Of a stretch of DNA of 52,561 nucleotides, positions 46,855 through 52,561 are shown one piece after another. The stretch is from contig JAEUJX010000017.1 in the NCBI GenBank assembly GCA_016794545.1, positions 1 through 52,561 on the forward strand. Direction: 5' to 3'. The notes below the pieces were generated by a model that ran no database searches, was not told the DNA's origin, and saw nothing but the letters and a program-made list of their open reading frames with translations. This DNA is from Myxococcales bacterium (lineage in GTDB: Bacteria; Myxococcota_A; Polyangia; Haliangiales; Haliangiaceae). A program made the position numbers and the translations under genes. How positions within the stretch are numbered: position 1 is the stretch's first letter; each line of letters begins with the position of its first letter.

Positions 46855-46861
46855 CCCGGCG

Positions 46862-48463
46862 ATGAGCTTCACGGCGACGATGATGGACGTGCCGCTGACG
46901 ATCGATCTCGTGGTCGATCGCGCGGAGAAGTGGATGGCAAGCGGAGAGATCGTCTCGCGCCGTCCGGACAAGAGCATCACCCGCACGACGTACGGCGAGG
47001 TCGCGAAGCGCGCGCGCCGTCTCGCACGTGCGCTGGTCGGTGCCGGCATCCAGCGCGGCGACCGCGTCGCGACGCTGATGTGGAACCACAGCGAGCACCT
47101 CGAGTGCTACTTCGGCATCCCGCTCGCGGGCGCGGTGACGCACACGCTGAACCTCCGGTTGCACCCCGACGAGATCGCGTACATCGCGAACGACGCCGGC
47201 GACCGGATCGCGATCGTCGACGACTGCCTGTTGCCGCTGTTCGACAAGGTCGTCGCCGCGGGCGGCAGGTTCGAGCGCGTGATCGTCGTCGGCCAGGCCG
47301 GCGCCCGCGAGAGCTACGAGGCGTTCCTCGAGACCGCGAAGGACGCGACGGCGCTGCCGAAGCTCGCGGAGACCGACCCGCTCGGCGTCTGCTACACGAG
47401 CGGCACGACCGGCAAGCCGAAGGGCGTGGTCTACAGCCACAAGTCGACGGTGCTGCACTCGATCGTCTCGGCGGTACCCGACTCGCTCGGGCTGTCGCGC
47501 GGCGACACGCTGCTGCCGGTCGTCCCGATGTTCCACGTCAACGCCTGGGGGCTGCCGTACACCTGCGCGCTCGTCGGCGCGAAGCTCGTGTTCCCCGGGC
47601 CGCACCTCGATGCGGCGAGCCTGCTCGAGCTGTTCGAGACCGAGAAGGTCACGGTCGGCGCGGGCGTGCCGACGATCTGGCTCGGCATCCGCGAGGCGCT
47701 CGACGCGCACCCGGGCAAGTGGACGCTGCAGCCCGGCCTGCGCATGATCGTCGGCGGCTCGGCCGCGCCCGAGCAGCTGATCCGCGACTTCGATCGCCTC
47801 GGCCTGACGCTGCTCCACGCGTGGGGCATGACCGAGACCTCGCCGATCGGCACGGTGTCGCGCGTGCCGCCTCACCTCGCGAACGCCGACGAGGCGACGC
47901 GGTACCGGCTGCGCGCGAAGCAGGGCACGCCGACGCCGCTCGTCGACATCTGCATCCGCAACGACGCGGGCGACGTGCCGGCCGACGACAAGACCAGCGG
48001 CGAGCTGATGATCCGGGGGCCGTGGATCGCCGGGCACTACCTCGGCAACCACACGCCCGATCGCTGGACCGCCGATGGCTGGTTCCGCACCGGCGACGTC
48101 GCGCGCATGGACGAGCACGGCTTCGTCCAGCTCGTCGATCGCGTCGCCGATCAGATCAAGAGCGGCGGCGAGTGGATCTCGAGTCAGGAGCTCGAGAACC
48201 ACCTGATGGGCCACCCCGCGATCAAGGAGGCCGCCGTGATCGGCGTGCCGCACGCGAAGTGGAGCGAGCGCCCCGTCGCGGTGGTGGTGCTGAAGCCCGG
48301 CGCGACCGCCACGCCCGACGAGCTGCGCGATCACCTCGCGCCGAAGTTCGCGAAGTTCTGGCTACCCGACGCCTACGTGTTCGTCGACGCCATCCCGCGC
48401 ACCAGCGCCGGCAAGTTCAAGAAGACCGAGCTGCGCGAGACCTACAAGAACCAGCTGTCCTGA
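46862..48463 (+). CDS. Acyl-CoA synthetase (AMP-forming, long-chain type)
   Basis: Activates a fatty acid to acyl-CoA through an acyl-adenylate. The 533 residues carry the ATP-binding motif CYTSGTTGKPKGVVYSHKS, HAWGMTETSPIG, GWFRTGDVARMDEHGF and the C-terminal hinge with IKSGGEWISSQELEN and the late lysine PRTSAGKFKKTELRE. The length and motifs fit medium- or long-chain fatty-acid:CoA ligases. It could use fatty acids brought in by the FadL-type porin at 30334. It follows the diguanylate cyclase by 19 bases but has its own -10-like element. Confidence 0.94.
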   Translation: MSFTATMMDVPLTIDLVVDRAEKWMASGEIVSRRPDKSITRTTYGEVAKRARRLARALVGAGIQRGDRVATLMWNHSEHLECYFGIPLAGAVTHTLNLRLHPDEIAYIANDAGDRIAIVDDCLLPLFDKVVAAGGRFERVIVVGQAGARESYEAFLETAKDATALPKLAETDPLGVCYTSGTTGKPKGVVYSHKSTVLHSIVSAVPDSLGLSRGDTLLPVVPMFHVNAWGLPYTCALVGAKLVFPGPHLDAASLLELFETEKVTVGAGVPTIWLGIREALDAHPGKWTLQPGLRMIVGGSAAPEQLIRDFDRLGLTLLHAWGMTETSPIGTVSRVPPHLANADEATRYRLRAKQGTPTPLVDICIRNDAGDVPADDKTSGELMIRGPWIAGHYLGNHTPDRWTADGWFRTGDVARMDEHGFVQLVDRVADQIKSGGEWISSQELENHLMGHPAIKEAAVIGVPHAKWSERPVAVVVLKPGATATPDELRDHLAPKFAKFWLPDAYVFVDAIPRTSAGKFKKTELRETYKNQLS

Positions 48464-49207
48464 TCACTCGCACTTCCAGGACGGCTTGCCCGTGTCGGGA
48501 TCGTCGACGTAGTGGCAGCCGGCATTGGACTTCGGCGGCGAGCTCGGCAGGGGATCCGTCTCGGACCGCGACTTGGGCGGCGATCCCACCATCGCCGGTG
48601 CGATCAGGAGCCGAGCACCGATCCCCGTCGAGGCGACGGTCACGTCGCCCTGGTTCGCGGTCGCGATGTCGGCGCGCATGCGCTCGACGCCGAGGCTCAG
48701 CACGGCGATGAACTTGTCGACCTTCGCGTTCTGCCGGACCAGGACCCGGTACGCCATCGACGCCCCGAGAAACCACATCCGGCCGCTCGCCTCCTCGGTC
48801 ATCGCCTCGGCGGTGTCGGGAGCGATCGTCGTCGAGAGGTTGCTCAGCCAGTGATAGCCGATGGTCACCGCCTGGTGGAGCGGAGCCGCGAACGTGGTCG
48901 GGATCGTGACATCGGCGCGGACGGCGAAGCTCTTGGCCGCTGCCTTCGCGACGGGGTCGGACGGCGCGATGCCGTAGCCGTTGAGCGCGTCCGGTGACAC
49001 GCCGGCGGCGATGCCTCGCAACGTGTGCGAGGGGATCTGGACGTCGATGTAGATGCCGATGTTGACCCCGGCTGACCAGCCCGGCCCGGTCGCCGTCCCG
49101 TCGCGCCCCGCGACGGACTGGCTGATCCGCGGGTGGTACGCGACGGTACCCTCGAAGTAGCAGCCCGCCACCCCAGCGATCGCAGCGATCAGCGCGAGTC
49201 GACCCAT
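48464..49207 (-). CDS. Lipoprotein of unknown function
   Basis: A 247-residue lipoprotein: signal MGRLALIAAIAGVAGC, then a beta-rich domain with alternating hydrophobic stretches (WSAGVNIGIYIDVQIPS, FAAPLHQAVTIGYHWLSN, MWFLGASMAYRVLVRQ, KFIAVLSLGVERMRADI) suggestive of a small membrane-associated beta barrel or sandwich. A proline/serine linker and a C-terminal peptide with two cysteines (GCHYVDD..PSWKCE) follow. I recognise no family. It converges on the acyl-CoA synthetase with no gap. The start at 49207 is set by the signal peptide. Confidence 0.75.
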   Translation of the reverse strand: MGRLALIAAIAGVAGCYFEGTVAYHPRISQSVAGRDGTATGPGWSAGVNIGIYIDVQIPSHTLRGIAAGVSPDALNGYGIAPSDPVAKAAAKSFAVRADVTIPTTFAAPLHQAVTIGYHWLSNLSTTIAPDTAEAMTEEASGRMWFLGASMAYRVLVRQNAKVDKFIAVLSLGVERMRADIATANQGDVTVASTGIGARLLIAPAMVGSPPKSRSETDPLPSSPPKSNAGCHYVDDPDTGKPSWKCE

Positions 49208-49246
49208 CTCACCTCTCTCACCAACACGAGGAGTACGCACCACCTG

Positions 49247-49813
49247 TCAGGGTCGCACGGAACGCTCCATCGCGGCCTTCGATTCGCGCCCGAATCGGCG
49301 CTGGTACCTCCGGGCCAGCGGGTACAGGAGGCGCGGCAGGAGGTGGCACGGCCTGCTGTAGGCGAGCACGTCGTACCAGACCGTGTCGTCCGCGAGCCAC
49401 TCGACGACGAACCGCTCCTCGCCCAGCTCGGCGTGCCCGGGGAGCGTGCCGTACGCGAAGCCGAACCGCCTCGGCTCGTCGATCGTGTAGACGATCCGCG
49501 TCGCGTTGAGCCACCACAGGCCCATCACGCGCACGTGCACCGCGACCGTCGTGCCGATCTCGATCGGCGCGTCGTCGGGCTCGATCGCGGTCCACGGCGG
49601 CGGGAACATCCTCCACCCGCGCACCGCCTGCTTCGCGCGCTCGAAGGCCGCCGCACCGGTACCGAGCAGCTGGCGGTTGTGGTCGACGGCGAAGCGAGCG
49701 GGCCGGCGCTCGTCCTTCGTGCAGCCCACCGCCTCGTAGCTGAACGCCCGGTCGCGCTGCCCGGCGATGAAGTCGCGCACGCGCTCGGGACCGGGCCGCC
49801 ACACGTGCAGCAT
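49247..49813 (-). CDS. DUF1990 family protein
   Basis: A 188-residue protein of the DUF1990 family (START-like fold) by its pattern: FSYEAVGCTKDE near the N-terminus, an LGTGAAAFERAKQAVRGWRMFPPPW block, and a C-terminal segment RFGFAYGTLPGHAELGEERFVVEW with DVLAYSRPCHLLPRL. Family members occur in bacteria and plants with no defined function; a lipid- or ligand-binding role is guessed from the fold. Two bases separate it from the deacetylase gene upstream, so they are probably cotranscribed. Confidence 0.86.
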   Translation of the reverse strand: MLHVWRPGPERVRDFIAGQRDRAFSYEAVGCTKDERRPARFAVDHNRQLLGTGAAAFERAKQAVRGWRMFPPPWTAIEPDDAPIEIGTTVAVHVRVMGLWWLNATRIVYTIDEPRRFGFAYGTLPGHAELGEERFVVEWLADDTVWYDVLAYSRPCHLLPRLLYPLARRYQRRFGRESKAAMERSVRP

Positions 49814-49815
49814 GG

Positions 49816-50457
49816 CTAGTGCGCGAACAGGTCGTACATCGTGACGCACTCGTAGCCGGCGCTGTGCAGCGCGGTGACGATCCGCGGCAGTGCGTTCAGC
49901 GTCCACTGCTGGCCCTCGTGGAACAGGAGGACGTCGCCATCGCCGACGTTGGGCGGCGAGCAGCGCTCCGCGATCTTCTGGGGGGCGCGCTCTCCGTAGT
50001 CCTCGCTGTCGATCGACCACAGCGCGACCGTGTAGCGCGCGGCGAGCAGCGACAGGATCGACGCGGTGTCGAGCGAGCCGTGCGGCGGGCGGACCCATGG
50101 ACGACCGGAGATCTGGCCGCCGAGCGCCTCCTCGGTCCGGGTGCACTGCTCGAGCAGCGCCTTGCGCGAGAGCTTGGTGAAGCGGGTGTGGTCGAACCCG
50201 TGGCTCGCGATCTGGTGGCCGCGGCGGATGTAGTCGCGCACGTCGTCGGGGCGCGCCGCGGCGTGCTCGCCGACCAGGAAGAACGTCCCCGGCACCCCGA
50301 GGTCGTCGAGCACGTCGAGGTACTGGCTCGTCATGTCGTCGGGGCCGTCGTCGAACGTGAGCGCGACCCGCTTGGCACCGGCGGGCCCCTTGCGGAGCAG
50401 GCCCGGAACGCGGTCGAACACGACCTGCTTGATCCGGGCACGAAGGGACGGGGCCAT
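49816..50457 (-). CDS. Polysaccharide deacetylase (NodB family)
   Basis: A 213-residue carbohydrate esterase 4 domain that would remove acetyl groups from chitin-like or peptidoglycan sugars. NodB motifs are in order: VALTFDDGPDD (catalytic Asp, metal Asp), SHGFDHTRF (metal His pair), RPPHGSLD, LWSIDSEDYG and VLLFHEG. No clear signal peptide is seen from ATG 50457, so it may be cytoplasmic, or the true start may lie upstream (a TTG frame extends to about 50470). Cotranscribed with the DUF1990 gene. The region to the divergent gene at 50641 (183 bases) contains a TAGGCG element but no clear promoter. Confidence 0.9.
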   Translation of the reverse strand: MAPSLRARIKQVVFDRVPGLLRKGPAGAKRVALTFDDGPDDMTSQYLDVLDDLGVPGTFFLVGEHAAARPDDVRDYIRRGHQIASHGFDHTRFTKLSRKALLEQCTRTEEALGGQISGRPWVRPPHGSLDTASILSLLAARYTVALWSIDSEDYGERAPQKIAERCSPPNVGDGDVLLFHEGQQWTLNALPRIVTALHSAGYECVTMYDLFAH

Positions 50458-50640
50458 CTCCAAGGGGTACAAGGTCTCCCGGGCGCGAACAAGTCGATCT
50501 TCCGCCGTGTTAGGCGCTCTCACCGTGTACGACCCGCGCACGCACGCGGCGCCGGCCAGCGCTTCACAATCCGCAACGCGGCGAGATGAACTTTTCTCGG
50601 CGCTGCCCGTGTCTACGCAGTGCCGTCCTCGAAAGGTCGT

Positions 50641-51915
50641 ATGCGCGTCACGTTGGTGGTCCTCGCGTTCGGCGCCGCCGCCGCTGCACCCGCCATTGCC
50701 CAGGCCTCTCCCACCCCCGTCACCGTCCATCTCGAACGCAACGGGAAGACCGTGACGGCGCGCGGTGGCGCGAACGTCGCCATCCCACGCTTCGGTGGAG
50801 GTGATCGCGCGTGGACCCAGCTCGTCGCCTGCGTGAAGGATCGGTTCGCGCCGTTCCAGGTCACGATCACCGATCGCGCGCCCGCCGGCGACCACATCAC
50901 CGCGGTGGTCGGCGGTCGCGCCTCGCAGCTCGGCCTGAACGACCGCACCACGAACGGCGTCGGTCCGTACAGCGGCGAGGTCATTCCGGACGCGACCGTC
51001 CACGTGTTCTCGAAGGTCGGCACCGGCGAGCGCGACGTCGATAACCTGTGCGCCGTCACCGCGCACGAGATCGGGCACGCGCTCGGCCTCGATCACTCGA
51101 ACCTGTGCGGCGACATCATGTCCTACCACAACGACGAGTGCGGCACGCAGCAGTTCCTCGACGCCGACGCCGCGTGCGGCGAGACCGAGGATCGCGACTG
51201 CGCCAACGGCGACGCGACGCAGAACAGCTACCGCCGCCTCGCCGCGCTCGTCGGTCTCCGTGCCGGCGCTCCGCGCACCGGCCCGAAGCCCGCGGGTGCC
51301 GCGCCGACCCCCGACGACCCGCTCGACGCGCTCGATCCCGACGATGCGAGCGCTGCGGACACCTCGAACGACGCGGACGATCCGACCGACGCGACCGACG
51401 CGACCGACGGCGACGACCAGACCGACGACGCTGCGTGGTCTGACGACGACGCTGCGTGGTCTGACGACGACGACGCGACCGACGACGCGACCGACGGAGC
51501 GACGACCTCACCGCCGACGAACCCGCCGCGATCGGCCGACCCGTGGGCCGGCGACCGCGCAGCCGACGCCGGCACCGGCACCGACGCCGACGCCGACACC
51601 GACACCGACGCCGACGGCGATCCGTCGTTCGACGACGGCGCGACCGGCGCGGCCGGCGCTCCGTCGACGACCGCCCCGCCCTCGCCCGATCCGTGGGCCG
51701 GCGACGCGGGGGCGTTCCGCGACGACGGCGACGACGACGATGTCGACGATGTCGACGCGGAGGCCGTGGCGCCGGCCGGATCCGGCGAGCGCGCGGCCGA
51801 CCAGCAGCCCGAGCAGCGCGGCCCGCGCTGGAGTCCCCGCCGCGGGGGCTGGCGCGACGGCCGGCGCGGGCGCTGGCAGCGGACCGAGGCCGAGCAGCCG
51901 CACTGCGGCCGGTGA
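50641..51915 (+). CDS. Secreted metzincin-type zinc protease with acidic tail
   Basis: A 424-residue exported protein. After the signal peptide (1-21) the first 210 residues are homologous to the three paralogues at 36-40 kb, but here the zinc motif is intact: H142-E-I-G-H146-A-L-G-L-D-H152, with the Met-turn at CGDIMSYH (M160). It can therefore be an active metalloprotease. About 200 residues of Asp/Thr/Ala-rich disordered tail follow (DDATDDATDGATT, two DPWAGD elements, two AAWSDDD units), then an Arg/Trp-rich end. No MYXO-CTERM signal is seen, so it is probably released or bound through its acidic tail. The ATG at 50641 begins the signal peptide. Confidence 0.88.
   Translation: MRVTLVVLAFGAAAAAPAIAQASPTPVTVHLERNGKTVTARGGANVAIPRFGGGDRAWTQLVACVKDRFAPFQVTITDRAPAGDHITAVVGGRASQLGLNDRTTNGVGPYSGEVIPDATVHVFSKVGTGERDVDNLCAVTAHEIGHALGLDHSNLCGDIMSYHNDECGTQQFLDADAACGETEDRDCANGDATQNSYRRLAALVGLRAGAPRTGPKPAGAAPTPDDPLDALDPDDASAADTSNDADDPTDATDATDGDDQTDDAAWSDDDAAWSDDDDATDDATDGATTSPPTNPPRSADPWAGDRAADAGTGTDADADTDTDADGDPSFDDGATGAAGAPSTTAPPSPDPWAGDAGAFRDDGDDDDVDDVDAEAVAPAGSGERAADQQPEQRGPRWSPRRGGWRDGRRGRWQRTEAEQPHCGR
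51430..51471 (+). repeat. Two identical 21-bp tandem repeats in the protease tail
   Basis: GCTGCGTGGTCTGACGACGAC occurs twice in succession (51430-51450, 51451-51471) and encodes AAWSDDD twice. It is a slippage-prone coding repeat within the acidic tail. Confidence 0.85.
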
Positions 51916-52048
51916 ACCGGGCTGCTCGGCAGCATCGCGACGACGAGCCGCTCGCGTCGCTGTCGGACTGCGGCCGGTGAGGTGAACCGCCGCAGCCCGG
52001 GAGCCGTGGCCCTGTTCGTGCCATCATCGCGGCCGTGCGAGGTCAGCG

Positions 52049-52525
52049 ATGAAAGCCCCCAAGGTCTCGGAGTTCATGACGAAGCGGCCGGTGTGCGTGT
52101 CGCCGCGCACGCCGCTCGTCGAGGTCGCGCGGCTGATGCAGCAGCACGACTGCGGTGCGATCCCGATCGTCGGCGAGGACACGTTTCCGATCGGGATCGT
52201 CACCGATCGCGACATCGTGGTGCGCGCCGTCGCGCGCGGGAAGGATCCCGCGACGCTCCTGGCGGGGGACGTGATGACCGCGCCGGCGACGACGATCACG
52301 GAGAACGCGACGCTCGACGACTGCGCGGAGGCGCTCGAGCTCGGTCAGATCCGCCGCATCATCATCGTCGATCGGAGCGGGCGCACGACCGGGATCGTCT
52401 CGCAGGCGGACGTCGCCGCCCACCTGAAGAAGAAGGCGGCCGGCGAGCGGTTGCGCGCGATCTCGAAGCCGTCGCCGATGGAGCGCTCCGCGCCCGAGGC
52501 CGCGGCCGACCCCGTCGCCGACTGA
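52049..52525 (+). CDS. CBS-domain pair protein
   Basis: A 158-residue cytoplasmic protein made of two CBS domains (about 5-65 and 70-135), which bind adenosine nucleotides such as AMP, ATP or NAD. Characteristic segments are VSEFMTKRPVCVSPRTPLVEVA, GIVTDRDIVVRAVARGKDP, VMTAPATTITENATLDDCAE and GIVSQADVAAHLKK. The C-terminal 25 residues are disordered. Such proteins report energy state to partner enzymes or act in stress responses; no partner lies next to it. The 133-base gap upstream holds a 14-base direct repeat (ACTGCGGCCGGTGA at 51902 and 51967) but no clear promoter. Confidence 0.94.
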   Translation: MKAPKVSEFMTKRPVCVSPRTPLVEVARLMQQHDCGAIPIVGEDTFPIGIVTDRDIVVRAVARGKDPATLLAGDVMTAPATTITENATLDDCAEALELGQIRRIIIVDRSGRTTGIVSQADVAAHLKKKAAGERLRAISKPSPMERSAPEAAADPVAD

Positions 52526-52557
52526 GCCGCGCGCTCGGCCGAGCCGCGCGCTCAGCC
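52524..52557. repeat. 17-bp tandem repeat cut by window edge
   Basis: GAGCCGCGCGCTCGGCC (52524-52540) is followed by a copy differing at one base (52541-52557). The array begins at the stop of the CBS gene and may continue beyond the window. Confidence 0.6.
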
Positions 52558-52561
52558 GAGC

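Noticed and set aside
51916-52048. Repeated ACTGCGGCCGGTGA considered as an attachment site or operator
   Set aside because: Only two copies, one inside coding sequence, and no integrase or mobile gene nearby.

Overview
The window is 52.5 kb of very GC-rich DNA that is almost completely coding. It reads as a chromosomal segment of a myxobacterium-like organism (Myxococcota, former Deltaproteobacteria). The evidence is two large Hanks-type Ser/Thr kinases with extra domains, three secreted proteins with MYXO-CTERM-like tails, an EF-G of the HIDSGKTT type (spdEFG1/mitochondrial EF-G1 clade), many lipoproteins and FG-GAP proteins, and long spurious antisense frames caused by the base composition. 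No prophage, insertion sequence, CRISPR array or rRNA is visible; there is one tRNA-Arg(UCU).

Layout. 1-2.7 kb: the start of an M1 aminopeptidase lipoprotein (truncated by the window edge), a frameshifted small lipoprotein and a 0.5 kb stretch without a clear gene. 2.7-7.3 kb: an acyl-CoA carboxylase pair (biotin-containing subunit and MccB-like carboxyltransferase) with a LysM/M74 murein endopeptidase between them. 7.3-12.8 kb: a double PARP-type zinc-finger protein, then on the minus strand a methyltransferase with PqqD-like N-terminal domains, a small Gly-Gly peptide, a C39-type peptidase lipoprotein, a ferredoxin-NADP reductase, an SDR-like protein and a secreted protein. 12.9-19.1 kb: acyl-CoA dehydrogenase, an FG-GAP lipoprotein, a 999-aa Ser/Thr kinase and a TipAS-type MerR regulator with a textbook 19-bp-spacer promoter. 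19.3-22.9 kb: an EF-hand protein, a histidine kinase/sigma-54 response-regulator pair and a repeat-bearing secreted protein. 23.0-26.8 kb: MsrB, an FG-GAP protein, a stand-alone secretin STN domain, an ATP-dependent DNA ligase and a lipoprotein. 26.9-35.8 kb: tRNA, YihY protein, a VolA-like phospholipase lipoprotein coupled to a FadL-type porin, a LigD-type polymerase, a MATE exporter and an ECF42 sigma factor with its DGPF partner. 35.8-42.4 kb: a minus-strand cluster of a Ser/Thr kinase, three paralogous secreted proteins that resemble metzincin proteases but lack the first zinc histidine, and a small secreted protein. 42.5-52.5 kb: fusA, a diguanylate cyclase, an acyl-CoA ligase, a lipoprotein, a DUF1990 protein, a polysaccharide deacetylase, an intact metzincin relative of the triplet, and a CBS-domain protein.

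Themes. Lipid use recurs: surface phospholipase plus FadL porin, acyl-CoA ligase, acyl-CoA dehydrogenase and acyl-CoA carboxylase together could take external lipids or branched acyl chains to central metabolism. Envelope remodelling, surface proteins and signalling make up most of the rest.

The most unexpected signal is in the promoters. At sixteen genes an exact TANNNT hexamer lies 6-9 bases upstream of the chosen start codon, usually with no Shine-Dalgarno sequence. This is the geometry of leaderless transcription and it helped fix several starts. In two divergent pairs, back-to-back -10 elements fit into 24-26 bp between the start codons.
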